64,000 bases of DNA from positions 7,440,332 through 7,504,331 of the forward strand of contig WARS01000029.1 in the NCBI GenBank assembly GCA_008933995.1, in the 5' to 3' direction. Positions 1-30,961 of the stretch are shown piece after piece. The notes beneath the pieces are model-generated. The model had not been told where the DNA came from. It did no database searches and saw only the letters and a program-made list of their open reading frames with translations. Numbering within the stretch: position 1 is the stretch's first letter; every line of letters begins with the position of its first letter. The position numbers were made by a program, and so were the translations under genes. The DNA comes from Datnioides undecimradiatus (Eukaryota > Chordata > Actinopteri > Lobotiformes > Datnioididae).

Positions 1-1109
1 AACACGAAGAGAATTGGTCCAGTCATTCACATCTGAGGATAATTTAACAAGATCTAGCCTCCATCACATCACCAAACAACACCGGCTCCTGATCTCTGCA
101 TCGCCTGCCTTCATCAGTGTGTTTTCAATCCGGCTGTCTGTCTCTTTTATTGCTTCCTTGTCTATCCCGGGCCATCGCGGCAACACCTCGACATAAAAAA
201 ACAAAGGAGGAAAAGAAGGGAGCCAGGAGCAGCCGCCGTCAAATGGCTGCCTCTTCTAAACTTTCAACAAATTTAAACAGAACCGAGCCAAAGCAAATAT
301 GCAAACGATGCAAAGAAATGATGCGAACAAACACCGTTGGCGTCAGATTTGGGTCAATTCTTTCTTAGTTGAATCAAATCAAGATGAGGGATCTGGTGAC
401 TGGGATTCAAAAGAAAGTCTGCAAGTCATTTTGTGATGATTCAGACTCCTATCTGAATGATTTCAAACACGACGAAAACAGTGGCGCTGCTGCCTAGAGG
501 AAGGAAGGTTTCCTGGTTCCAGGTGAGACTGTTTTGACAATTTTCTAACTTGACATTCGTTGATACGCCGGTGCCAAGGTTCTTCTGTATACTGGAGCTC
601 ACGGTTTGAAACTGACATTAATCATACTGTGGCAATATCATGAAGTGACTACGCTCTGAGTGAAATCTACGCCCCTCGTTCAGTGCAAAGTTGTATTTTA
701 GGTTCAGCTGAAGCATTCATCAGCGTGATTCAGCTGATGCAGGGGGGTCTCCTTTCTAAGCCGTGGTGGAAAGACAGTTCCTGTAAGGTGCGTGTACAGT
801 GGGTTGGTTGGACAAAATATTGGCAACAAACCTGCATGTGACTGGCTCACATTAGCTTCAGCTGAACTTCATCACACCTTATTTCAGAGAACCGTCTAGC
901 AGTAAATTTGCTCAGTGAAGGTGTCGACCACTGCTGACAACAGGAACTACTACAACCACCAATAAATCCTTTGACCAACATATACATCTGTGAGTAATGC
1001 ATTAAAATGATTACCTCTCCTGTGAAGTTACGTATTACAGCTGTAACCTACTCTGGCCAATTCAACACGAGGAGTGATTTGTGCTTTTCGGACGGGTCGT
1101 GGCTCAAAC
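1..1109. other. adamts10 intron, 3'-ward of exon 13
   Basis: No exon with the expected continuation of the thrombospondin repeat (GGKYC-like) is visible on the minus strand, so this is read as intron. The open frames at 14-368 on the plus strand show no recognisable domain. Confidence 0.6.
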
Positions 1110-19293
<18,184 letters not shown>

Positions 19294-19427
19294 GGTTACT
19301 ACAGTAGTTGCTATAGTAACAGAATTCAGTGCAGTGGTCCCCAGGCCTCTGTCCCAACATGTCTTCTACCCTCTCGGATGCACCGTCGCCTAGCAGTGGG
19401 ACAGCTCAGCGTTCTGTTGGGCCATGG
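19294..19427 (-). other. adamts10: adamts10 5'UTR part of exon with start codon
   Basis: A good acceptor (CTTCCTGCAG) precedes position 19427 in minus orientation, 134 nt upstream of the start ATG. The segment contains two upstream ATGs: an 11-codon uORF at 19425-19390 in strong context (G at -3 and +4) and a 50-codon uORF at 19360-19208 that overlaps the main start in another frame. The acceptor choice is inferred. Confidence 0.5.
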
Positions 19428-20584
19428 CTGCAGGAAGATATGTGAGTTCAGACAGACATAGCAGCCTCTACAGTGTGTTGATCAGCAAGTGGTGATGGAT
19501 CCTGGAAAAGCCCTCATAGAAGTAGAAAAGGCCTGGACGGATCTCCCAAGGGGCTCAGCAGCAGTGGTGGCTTTAGACTCCTCTTTTTAGCCCTGTAGAA
19601 GAAAAATTGCTCAGTGAGGAAAGTGAGTGAAAGGGGAGAGGAGAGACAGATTTAGGCTCAGAAAGACAGGGGGAACAAGCTGGAGACATAGTGAAATACA
19701 GACATGAGATCCCATTGCCCCAGACTGCTCCCAGCATAACAAGACAAATCTGCCCAGTTCATATTCAGTGCCCAGTGAAGGAACGCCCAGTCCTGCATTG
19801 TTCCTTTAGCTAATCAATCTTGGCTTTGGTGTAGAGCAAACACCCTGTCTTTCACTCTGATGACCAGAGACAACAGCAGGTCCCAACCTGGGGCCCCTGA
19901 GGCCCCACTCTTTAAGCTGCCTGCCCACCGGAAAGAGTTCAAACACAAAAGAAGCCATTGATCTTGTAAAAAGCTGCACTTTAATGCCCAAACAGAGCTT
20001 GAAGTGGGTATTATGTCAGAGGCTCTGGGGGTAAAATGAGCCAATTTGAGAACAGCAGCAGGTTGCCATCACTGCTACGCTGGCTGACTGGGGTGGGTGG
20101 TTGTATGGCTGAGTGACTTGCTGGCTGGCTGCCTGACTGTACAGCTTACTAATTGGCTGGCATCCTGGCTAGCAGCCGAATGGTATGAGTGTCTATATGA
20201 AGCTTGTTTACATCTAAGACAAAGGGCAGAAGACTGTACTAATTACAGCTGAACTGGCACAGGATTTTTGAGGTGGTAATGATGTCGACATTTGTTTCAG
20301 TTATTAAAATCAGATTTTTAAAAATCTAAATGAGATATATTCGGTTACAAAATCAACTTGCCGCTTCTCTCTGGTGGATTACCAGATATTTTGCCTCACT
20401 TAGTGATACAGCCCTCAGAAGCTTAAAAGCCGCATGGTTATTCGAAATAATTTCTTCTTTAAAAGATTTTGGATCAGCGGGTTGGCATTATGATACAATT
20501 GTTGGGTATACAGCAGGAATCAGTCTTGGCCAAATGTCTGTGTAGCAACAAGCAGGGGCAATTAAAAAGATATATATTATTTGG

Positions 20585-20690
20585 TCATTCAGTTGCGGAT
20601 GTAAGACCCATTGTAGGAACCTGGCTTTATGCCAACATATAGTTGCACATCGTCTGCATAGTGCTTCATAATGCCAGTAAAATCAGTGAA
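20585..20690 (-). mobile_element. LINE reverse transcriptase fragment (YADD)
   Basis: Minus-strand translation gives MKHYADDVQLYVGIKPG. This contains the YADD catalytic motif followed by the VQLY and IKPG continuation typical of fish non-LTR retrotransposons (usually YADDTQLYLPIKPG). Only a short piece is preserved; flanking reading is degraded. Confidence 0.6.
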
Positions 20691-22685
20691 CGTTTTTCTC
20701 CACCAATAGAGGTTTGCTTCTGTTTTTCATCACCAGAAACAACAGGGGAAGAGTTGCTCCTTCATCTTTTAAGTCCTGAACAGAAAGTAAAGTTTCTGTG
20801 ACAGCACCTGCTGATCTTTTGGACGTAACGATTCAGCCAGCAAGACATCATTATTGAAAATCTTGGGTCACTTGTTCATTTTCCACACTGCTGATTTGAC
20901 TATACATAATGCTATATCCCAAGTTCCTTTTCAATTGAGCATCTTGCTCTCTGAGCTCGTTTCTGTACTTATAGGATGACATAGAGCGAGTGTGCTTTAT
21001 AATGACAATGGAAAATGACTTCCTCAGACCCACAGTACCCATTACAAAATTAGACCTGAGCCAGGATCAGGACTCACATTTTCATGGGTGCCCTTCTCTT
21101 TGACTTGAATTTCCTGGCTGTAGATTGCAGTGTCAGCTAAAACCCAACCCTTGCAATTCTCCAGTAAAGTCTGCCCACCCAGCTCACTCTTGTCCCAGCC
21201 TCCCCTGCCTCCCCTCCCTTCCATCCCTCCCTCAGTGCCGTCTGGGGAGAGGAGAGCAAGCAGAGACGCCACACTGGCCCAGATGGCTGGCGGCTAACCA
21301 ACTGCAGCCAAAGGTAATCGGAAGCAGATGGGAAACCTTTTGGTGACGAGAGCAGGGGGAACAAGTTGCCTCCTGAAAAGAGGAGGAAAAAAAAATGAGC
21401 GCAAAGCCCGAGGGGAATGAAAGAGAGACAGCAGAGTGTAAGCTGTTCAAGCCAGCTGGGCTTGAGTGTTAATACCTTGAACTGAGTGTGGAGGAATGAG
21501 TTGAAAAGAGCCCTAATATGCCTCTCATTTCATTTCAAACAGCAATGGGAAGGTACAGTAAAAGGAGAGCTTGCTTAAACAGCACTAAGGGGTCTTTGTA
21601 CTGTTGCAGCTTCCCTCGTACATGGAACAACTGAAAGTCTTTCTCTCTTCCCCTCCCTTAGGCTTTCTCCCAGTTATTTCCTGCACAAGCCAAACTCCCC
21701 TCCATTTTCATTACTTCTTCTGCTCCCGCTCTCGATTTATTGTGGGGTTATTAAACTTGCAGCTTGATATCAAGTGCTTTTCATTACTCCTAACTCTCCC
21801 CTTGTTTATTTAAACAAGAGAAAGAGGGCGAGACCGGACCCCCCCAGTGCTGTCCCTTGGTGCTTTTTAAGTAACGCTGCTTAAAAAGATTTGTGGACAG
21901 CCTTCAAAAGATCCCCACAACAACATGCATGCACCGCCTTCTCAGAAGATTATTGCTGCATTATAAACCGCGAAGAAATGCAGCTACATTAAGAGTAAGC
22001 TGTCGCGCAGAGGTGATGGTGTCATACATCTTCCGTGGTCTGTTGTGCAAAACTTTCCCTCTGGGCTGTATCACTATTGGTGGAATAAAAAACTTATGTT
22101 TGTCAGCAGGCCAAGCAAGCACATACGCTGACTCTCGGCTCTGTGTTTTGCTTGGATAAGTTACGAATATTGAGCATATAGGTGCAATCACAGCCGGGGG
22201 GGGCGGACTAGTCCGAGCTGCAGACAGGCCACACAATTTCCAGTGCAATCACAATTTGCAAAAGAGAAAAGACGGAGGGGAGAAGAAAGGGGTCGTTGTT
22301 AACAAGAGAGAGAAAAGTTGGACCGCTCCGGATAATTAGGTGGGAATTTAAGGGTGGGCCAAATTTGCGATGTAATCACACCAGTGGACCCAGAGGCGTT
22401 TGACACGTCAATTTTTTTCATCTTGTCATCCACTAGTAAGCAGCGACTGGTGCTTTTTCATGTGGTGTAAGGGATGTACAGTGAGTTTTTCTTTTTTTTC
22501 TCTTTTAAAGACTAGAGCTAACTATGCTGTCCTTGTCTTTAACTGTTGCCAGGGAGAATGGAGCTAGCCGAAAACTAGCACACTAATCAAAGCCATATGA
22601 CCGGCTCAAAGTAAAGTCTGTGTGGAGCGAACAGATGCTAAGTGTCCCTCAGCTTAGCTTCACGTCTAGCAACCCACACGCCCCA

Positions 22686-22719
<34 letters not shown>
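22686..22719. repeat. Alternating (CG)n(CA)n tract
   Basis: acacacgcgcgcg followed by a CA run: strict purine-pyrimidine alternation over about 34 bp. This is the composition that can adopt left-handed Z-DNA. Confidence 0.9.
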
Positions 22720-24228
22720 TGTTTCCACTTTGATCAGGGAGTACCTCATGAATCAGCTTTAGGTTGAGTTTATTATTTCATTAAACTGGCGGTGCAGCTT
22801 CTCTTTTCTAATAAGACCATGAGGCTGTGGGATCAAATAGCCCGTAAGACGATTGTCACAAGTCAGATGCAGCATTTCGGACTGCCTCAGCAACAATTAC
22901 TCCCTCGTTGGAAAGAAAAAAACCACACAGATCTCCACATGCAACACTGAACAGGTGATAGAAATAATACAAAGAACTGGGGGATGTTTCTCAGACTAAA
23001 CTCCAATTCTCTCTGTCTGCTAAAAAGACAGAAAGAGAAAGAGGCAGGCATTCCTTTCTCAATTTCCCCAAATAAACAGCGTGCAGATGAAAAGTGGGAA
23101 CATAAACAGGCCGGAGAACCTCGGATGTGCTCCCCTCGCTCTGAAAATGTGCCTCTCGAGTCTGAAACAATATTTAGTGAGAGAGAGAGCTGACTCGACA
23201 TGAAGTGAGTCAGCCAGCAGCACTGGGAACAGAGCACAGATGGTAGTGGAAGGTTTTCGCTCTCTGTCTTTTATCATATCCATTTCTGGGCAGTTTCTAT
23301 CTTTTTTAAGGCTGCCAACAGACCATAACACCAAAAATAGTCTAAGTTCACTGTCACGTAAGGCAAAGAAAAGTAGCGAGATGGAACCATAAAATTCTGG
23401 CATTTTAAATTTCAATATTCAATGTCAAAAGAGCTGCCAATTACTTTTATTCCAGTAAGCTAATTGATTAATTAATTTAGTGTCTTAGCCCTTAGATCAA
23501 GCATGTAGAGGTTAGTGTGTAACCCACCTTAGGATGGCGATCCACATTAAATACTGTTTTTTTTTTTGCGTGTGTTAATGTTGAGACAAAATTCGCTGCT
23601 TTGGTTATGAGTTACGACTAAATATTAACTCATGGTGGGCTAATAGCTCAGTTTTGCATCATGTTGAGTTACAAGAAAACTGTTCAATTGAGTCCCATAT
23701 AGACTTTTAGCAGATTTTAAATTTGGGAAAAGAACACACACAGTATTGCATCGGTACCCATTGTCAGCAGATACAGTTAAATGAGGAACTGACATCAGTA
23801 CTGAGAGAGAAAACCTTGTATTGTGCATGCAAATCCAAAAGTCATGTTATGTCTGCCGCCAAGATATGCAACCTACAAATACCTAACATAAACAAAACAG
23901 AATGATGTTGCAAAAAGGTCCAAAGTGCAGCAGAATGCCAAACAAACATGCAGAATAGACATAAACCTGCAGAATCAGCCTATCAAAATACCCACATATC
24001 ATTTCTGTTATTCACTGAGGGGCCGCAGATTTCTTACAGGTGTTACGTCATCTGTGCTACATCTGTCAATCTGAGTTTTAAAATGTAGGAGGTATAACTT
24101 ATGAGGCCCTTTAAGATGCTACATAGTTCTTCAAAATCAGTGAGAAGCTGCAGCTTGAATGGAAAAGATCAGCCTTCACTATGTACATCTATGTACCTGA
24201 TGTCGGCCACATCATCCCCTCACCGGCC

Positions 24229-24271
24229 TGCACACGCTCACACACGCACGGACGCACGCGCGCACACACAC
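24229..24271. repeat. CA/CG-rich alternating tract
   Basis: Imperfect cacacgcacg/gcgcgcacacac run about 300 bp downstream of the putative adamts10 first exon donor. Confidence 0.85.
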
Positions 24272-24577
24272 TGGCTGCCTTGTCATCAGCCAATGGGGAT
24301 ATCCAAGCATAGCAAAAGGTAGATTTTAGGCGGAAGTTTACAAAAGTATCGTAAGACAAGATTAAGTTCATAGAGGTGCATGTCACGACCCTGTGAAAAG
24401 AACAATGAAAAGAACATAAAAGACAAAATAAAGGCGATATTTAGCGTCTGCAGAAATATATGGAGAGAAGAGCGTGCTGGGGTTGAGAACAGCCTCCTGC
24501 CAGCATCATGTCATGACCGCTTTTCTCCACGGTTTTGCATGAAAAAGCAGGGAGTGTGGCCGGACTGGCTGACTTAC

Positions 24578-24690
24578 CTTCCCGTGTCCCCTTGCAGAAG
24601 TTTCCGCTGTGAGTCTGTCCTCTGTCCTCCGCAGCGGAGCGGAGAGGAGGCGGCGCCGGCGGGTGACTGATGAGACTCAACTTCTTCCAC
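24578..24690 (-). other. adamts10: Putative noncoding first exon of adamts10
   Basis: A GC-rich segment (gcggagcggagaggaggcgg on the plus strand) ends in a strong minus-strand donor GGAAG-GTAAGTCAG. It contains no ATG in sense orientation. A promoter and 5'UTR exon are inferred from composition, donor and position. The transcription start is a guess. Confidence 0.45.
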
Positions 24691-24714
24691 TTCCACAGAC
24701 AGGGTGCTTAAGTT

Positions 24715-24722
24715 TGACGTCA
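24715..24722. promoter_or_regulatory. Palindromic CRE (TGACGTCA) upstream of adamts10 exon 1
   Basis: A perfect full-site cAMP response element about 25-30 bp upstream of the presumed start of the GC-rich adamts10 first exon. CREB/ATF binding is known for this motif. Use here is inferred. Confidence 0.45.
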
Positions 24723-25858
24723 AGGCATCCATACTTAAAATATTTGACTTCCGGTTAAAACCTGCAAAATAAAGTATGTGACTAAAAAGCTAAAAGTTCA
24801 GTGATGGGCCTACAACTTCATGGTTGTTTTAACTTGTTTTAACAGTCAATCCTGTAACAACGTTGATGTTAATCTGTGTCTCTGTGCAAAACGTTGGTGC
24901 ACTTTTGCACTTTTTAGGCAGCAAGTTTTTTACTCAATGAGTTTATTTAATTTAATTTATCCTTTTTGCAACTCAAGCATATCACAGATGCGGAGAAACA
25001 GAAAAATACTTCCACAGCATCCATATCATGAATTAACATCAAATCAGTGTTTTCTGTTTCAATGTCTTAGTTCAACAGCTGCATCATCACACTACCAATA
25101 CACTAATTAGGTTGGTAGCATTTTTATTTTCTTTTTTTGATAACATATTTTTGCGATAAATGGTTATTAGTATCAGTAATTAGTGAAAAACCTTTAAATG
25201 CTTCCACCCTATGGAGGGCTTGCATGGTTTGAACTTTTAAGTATGGTATTACTTTTCCAGCCCCCATACAGTCTTATGTAAATATAGTAAATATAAAAAG
25301 GGAGTGAAAACTAACACCTTAAACAATTTGACTAAATCAGGAAAGAGGAGCAAATCCAAATCACACAGACTCAAAAAGCATCCAAATGATGGTGCTGTGC
25401 TCAGACAACCAGTGCAGGTGTCTTTTCAAATCGTATGAAACAGGAGGGGGTTCAATATGGTACCAAACCTTTTTTTCCCCAGGTAAACATCTTTTCTATG
25501 TGTTTCTTTTGTGATTATTCAAAGGCCAAATAAAAGATTGACACCTACAGTCCAATTGCAAATGCAACCTGTCCCCACATTTCATAACTTCCATAATGAC
25601 CTTTCTATGACTTCAGTCTTAAGACTAACACATTTTCAACATGTGTCACCTGCTCAAGATCAACAAGGCCTGAGCCTTTGAAACAAAAACCCCAAACTGA
25701 TATTTAAGCTAATTCTGCTTTTATTTTGAAGGGAAACTTCTTCTTCTCCGGTTTTGTTTTGTCTGTCTTCGTCTGACTTGATTCAGTGGGATCCTGCTGA
25801 TTGGCTGCCTGATCTACGACTCCAAGGAAGCAGCTGTAGCCAGTGAGGTGGGGGGATT

Positions 25859-25934
25859 GTGCGTTTGTGTGTGTTCGTGTGTGTGTGTTCGTGTGTTCGT
25901 GTGTGTGTGTTCGTGTGTGTGTGTGTGTGTTTGT
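25859..25934. repeat. Compound (GT)nTTC microsatellite
   Basis: GT runs interrupted at near-regular spacing by TTC, i.e. a higher-order unit like gtgtgtgttc repeated about five times. Confidence 0.93.
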
Positions 25935-26347
25935 AGATAAGGCAGGTTACTCAATAATCTGATTGCTAATGTGTGCACACGTATTAAAGTTGCCGTCTAT
26001 TTGTTTTATTCAGTAATAAAAAGTGTAAAACACTTGACATTTAAGTTAAGTTAGGACAGACCGAAGTCACTAGGTCATAGCGTGGCCCTTGGGAGTTCAC
26101 AACAAGCGAAACATTCAGAAAATAAGCAAAGTTTAGCTCAGAAAAATAGAAAATAAAATTCATACCACTCACATCTGTCCAACAGATAGCAAGCAGACAG
26201 TTAACTTAGAACAAAGAGTGGAGACAAGACAATCACATCTCTTCCACCTCTTCATGTTTAACACAAAGACAGGAGAGTGCTATTATTCTTCTCATATATC
26301 TCAAGGAAACAAATTACCATTTTGAACTATTCCTTTAAAAAGGAAGT

Positions 26348-26352
<5 letters not shown>

Positions 26353-26391
<39 letters not shown>
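26353..26391. repeat. (TG)19 microsatellite
   Basis: Uninterrupted TG run, about 125 bp upstream of the candidate zap70 noncoding exon donor. Confidence 0.95.
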
Positions 26392-26392
<1 letters not shown>

Positions 26393-26399
26393 ACTGTCA

Positions 26400-26516
26400 C
26401 TGGCTTCAACCCCCTCTTGACAAAGCTCAAACCTCACACTGCTGTAAGATCACCAGATATATATTTTTGTCTCTGGGGTGACAACATTGCTCTTCTTCGC
26501 AGCAAAGCAGTGAAAG
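26400..26516 (+). other. zap70: Candidate noncoding first exon of zap70
   Basis: A near-perfect donor (GAAAG-GTAAGTAG) at 26517 lies upstream of the coding start exon, which itself begins after a good acceptor and so needs an upstream exon. The left boundary is unknown. A purine-rich aaaaggaagt (ETS-like core) lies at 26338. This is the best visible candidate, not demonstrated. Confidence 0.3.
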
Positions 26517-28494
26517 GTAAGTAGCCCGTGTTTGTTTAATATATATCTGACTGAGAAGCAGACTTAACTTTGTGTTGGTGAATCGTATCTATTTTCTATG
26601 TTTCAAACAAAAAAAGTGACACAGAAGGTGATGATATGATTAGGCAAAGTGTGGGCCTGAGAGAAGGTGTATGAATCTATAGTACAAAAGGTTCAAAATC
26701 TAACTTGTCAGTCATGAGTTTTTTTCTCAACTTCCACATGCTTTAGACTGCACATGGTCACCTGTCTACCTGCATTTCAGTGAGTTTCAACATTTTACTT
26801 TAGTCTCAAGAACAAAACTTGAACTCAAAACTCAAAAGTGGCTTTGGAAATTAAAAAAAAAAATCTATCGTGTCAGTGAACCTAAAATAATTTCTGATAT
26901 TCATATTATTATTGATCATTTATATTTAATAATTCAAAAAACTCCATCTCTTTTGTTATGTTACTTATGCAACTATTTTGCTTATGCAGCTGTGTCTGTG
27001 CTGTTAAAAAGACTAAAAGAGTGTGTGCGCCACATTCGGGCTGAGGCATTGTTGCTTTGGCTCACAAAAGTACAGATTACATACACAAAATAGAAAAGGC
27101 TGCTTTTATTGTCCCTCAGAATAGAAAACCAAAAATGGATAGGTTTTAACACAGCAAGGAGGTCTGTGTCTGTGTGAGTGTTTTTTATCGCTTGTAACTT
27201 TTCTTGAAACTGCTGGATATATTTTTGGTCCTGGACTGAAGCGTATCTGCAAAATGTTCCAGCTACAGTCAGAAGATATTGTCCTGGACAGCCGAAAGAA
27301 GATTTTATGTTCCAAATGTGCCTGTTAGAGTGTTTACAGACCATTTGAACATTACATTTAGTTTCAGATTAAGCCACAATTCACACAAAAAAGGCTTTAT
27401 TATAATGACTGCTGCAGGTGTTTTTATTAATAGAAATAAAACGCGCCTTTGTGGAGGGGCCATTTGTGTTATTTTTGGTCTAGAAGGTTCCGTATTCATT
27501 CAGTAGTCATTAAAATGCCAACAAAAAAGGCTCTTAAATTCATTTTTGTTTCAGTGTAGATTTAAATCTCAACAGGCTCATTATGGTTTGAATAACATAA
27601 CATGAGTCATGATGCAGGAACACATGCCAGCTGTTAATTCCAGTGTCAACCGTTTCCATTGATGTAGGAAATTATGCTTAAGTTTGGGGCATTTTCGGCC
27701 CCTAATCTGATATGCAGATCAGCCTCTTATCCAAGTCCACCTACGTCTTTAGTTGTTTTTAAATCATCACAGTTCTGGAGAAAATTATTTCATGTATGAG
27801 TATTAAAGGACACACTATCTGTTGGTGGATGCTGACACAGTCTCAAATGTTTTTGTTCGTATGGTTTGAGTTACATAAGCCCGAGCTGAGCTCCTGACAA
27901 CACAACCAAAATAATCATGACCTAAAATAACTTTAATAGCTGAATAGTTATCACTGGAATGTTCTGGACTTAATATGAGTCACGTAATCTACAGAAAACA
28001 CAGCTTTTTTGTCGTTAAAGAAGCAAATTAAATTGCTGACCTCATAGAGGCATTTACATGTGTGATTCAGAGGATCGAGAGATATCAAGTGTCCGAAATG
28101 CGCAAATGAGTCTGAACACTGTTGGAAAGCGATTGACATGATCCCTATTTGATTCTGCAAGCCTGCTACTGATGACTTAGGTTGAAAATTTACGGGTGTT
28201 TGGATTTCTTTGAAATATTTAATGAGCATTTGTGCAAAGTTTCCACTCTAAAAGATCGTTTCTGACATTTTCAGCCATGTTAGTGGTGACAGCAAGCTAC
28301 TGCCAAAGTTGATCTGTCCATCACCCTGCAATGTCTTTACGATGATGTAATTGATTGCCATGCAGACATTTGTGATCTCTGAAGCTTTAAATCCGTTTAC
28401 TTTGACGATAATCCGTTTTTCTCTAGCATCACAGGCAGTCAGAGGTTTCAGTTATTCAGCAACGTATCTCACATTAAGTATAGGTTAGCGCAAA

Positions 28495-28690
28495 CTTTGG
28501 CACAAATATATACATTTCCATTGCTAATTAGCACATATCAGCATGCTAACACGATAAATGGTGAACATAGTAAATATTCCCTGCCACAAATCTGCATGTT
28601 ACACATGTTAGCATGCTGACATTAGCATAAAATGTCATCACACTGCACTCTCAGAGGCGCTAGCACAGCTGCACACATTTTGTTTTGTTA
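28495..28690 (-). repeat. Second copy of GCATGCTAAC-family repeat (inverted)
   Basis: Contains cagcatgctaacacgataaa, tggtgaacatagtaaat and atgttagcatgctgacatta. It is collinear, on the opposite strand, with the copy at 8.3-8.7 kb. Recognition from memory of fish repeats. Confidence 0.55.
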
Positions 28691-30961
28691 TGTACTTCAG
28701 GTACTTTCAGTTGCTAATGCTTTTGCTAGGTTTGTTGAGGACAGTTTGGACTTTTACCTGAGTTTTTATAGTGTGCTATTCCTAGTTTTACTTGAGTATA
28801 TGATCTCAAAACATCTCCTATGACTAGTGAATTGTATTCTTCCATACACCTCAGTTTTGGTTAAGTTTTATTTCAGCAACTTTTTCATTGGGTTGTTTGC
28901 CCAAAATCTTACTGTTGTTTGCAGAGAGTTCATGGGCCATCAGAAAGATTGTATTACCTCTTGAGTTTGGTTTCACTCAGTTCCTCATGCTTAACAAAGC
29001 CCTCCCACCACTGACATCAAGATTGATTGGCCTGGAACAGTCACCACTCTCCAAAATTGAAAAGTCTGACCGGATGACAAACACGATCAGGTTTTTGCTT
29101 TGTATTTGATTACAGTTACTTAGTGCCTGAGGGATCTCAGAGGACCTAAATCATGCCAGAGAAAATCACTCTCTCTTCTCGGTGGAAAACAAGCAAAAGG
29201 GCCTGTAGATTTTGGCATGTGTCACTTTTTGTAGGTACTCCTCCGCTTGTTGAAAACAAGGTGACTCATAGGACTTTTTCCACTGCTTACTGGGTCACTA
29301 TCTGCTTACTCTGCAACACCTCAACTACAAAAGCGTGTTTTGTTGCACATTAAGAGTTTATACATTGCATGCAGCTAGTTTCTGGCTTTGCTATGTAAAA
29401 CACAATGCAACTCTGTAGATTCAAAGCCAGCTCAGGAACTCTGTCACGTGTCAGCCCATCTCTTTCCACTCTTTGCTTTTTCTGGTCCATAATATACAAG
29501 TAAAGAAGCGAAGCCATAAAAATCATATTTTGAAAAGAACATGAGCTGCGCAAAGTCTTGGCTGCTGTCATTGCTGGAAGTTTTTATGTCTCCCTGGAAA
29601 ACTGTCAATATTTTGGTTGGTTTGGTCGTGTCATAAATTACAGCAGTGTGGCTAATTTTCTCGTCACAGTGTATTAGGAGGGTTTGCTGGTTTGTAGTTA
29701 AATTCACTTTCTCTTTCAGTTTGTTAAGTTGGTGAGGAAGTTAGAATAGATGGAGAATTGAATCACTCACCTGTCTGTGTTTCTCTCACTGTTTACCAGG
29801 AATTTAAATAAAATGCAAAAGAAAAACAGAGGTTAAGAAAATGATTTGCATCTCAATTACTTTAACTAATGGAAGATCATAACACAAAATTGTGGTCTTA
29901 ACTGAAAACCCATGGGGAGTCACAGGACATATTGATTTTGATAACTGATTAAATCTAAAGGTCTAGATCTTAAAATGTCGTGAAATAGTTTTAAAAGTGG
30001 CTAATCGCAGTTTCCCAAGCTGGTTTTGTCCAAACTTGGCCTAAAATTTGGGAGATATTTATGATGCTCACATGCATAGCTGTGATATTATATCGCTGCT
30101 CGGCTGTAGATGTGTGGGATATGTGTTGGTCAGCATCATCGGGTCTCAAGGTCTTTGTTGTGGTGAGACAGAGGTCAGGCCACAGTGGAGTCTCATGTCT
30201 TGTGGCAGTGTTTGTGCCTCTGCTCAGTTGTCCACTGTGGATGTGGGCAACTACACAGATATGTAGCCAGGAAGCTGGGGTTTTCACCTTTTGTTTTATC
30301 TATGATTTTATATTGTGTTACAACATGATCAAAGTCATAGGCACTTACATTAAAATGCCAGTGTGCTTGGGGTATGTAAAATCAATGTGAGTGAGCTTTT
30401 CCTTTCATATTGAGACTACAGATTGAAGACAAAGATTGGCATAATCGAGTGATAGGTTTCCAACACACTATTGTAGAAGTGTTTTTGTCTCTTCTAAACT
30501 CAATTACTGATACTGAAAACAACAGAAACACGTTGCTACTCTCTGGTAATTTACTGTGTTTACACTTAAACTTTACTATAGGTACGTCTGCATGTTCAGA
30601 TGCTGGTATTGTTGTGCTGATGTGTTTAGATCACTGTCAGTTTCTGAGTGACAGGCATGTTCCACCTGCTATCACACAACAGTTCCATGAAATGCTCATA
30701 AACGGCCTGATTTTAATCTTTTTGTCTGTCATTACAAAGGCCTCTACGTGCATGAGCTCCCCAACAAAGCTTTTCACTTTGTACACACAACGGCTGGTTT
30801 AACGATGCAGCTTGGTAAAGCCAGCCCAAGAAAAAGTTTTCCTCAGCTAAAAGAAAATGTACTTGTGTTTCTAATGCAGAGGGAATGATCTAGAACCAAA
30901 AAAGCACCTGTTCAACGGAAGAGCAAGGCTGCTGGAGAAAGGAGGCTGTGAGGGCGGACTG

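Larger units (their letters stand above)
19428..24577. other. adamts10 first intron (5.1 kb)
   Basis: Contains a reverse transcriptase fragment near 20.6 kb and an alternating CG/CA tract at 22.7 kb. No coding exon of a known family was seen. Confidence 0.5.
24723..26400. other. Divergent intergenic interval adamts10 / zap70
   Basis: No coding frame was recognised. It holds two GT-rich microsatellites and probably the upstream regions of both divergently transcribed genes. Confidence 0.5.

Noticed and set aside
460..535. Plus-strand CAG-GTGAGA looking like a splice donor at 521-530
   Set aside because: No coding homology on the plus strand and no partner exon; the region is antisense to an adamts10 intron.
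30410..30802. 130-codon plus-strand open frame upstream of zap70
   Set aside because: Begins at a TTG, has no domain, and lies in the presumed first intron.
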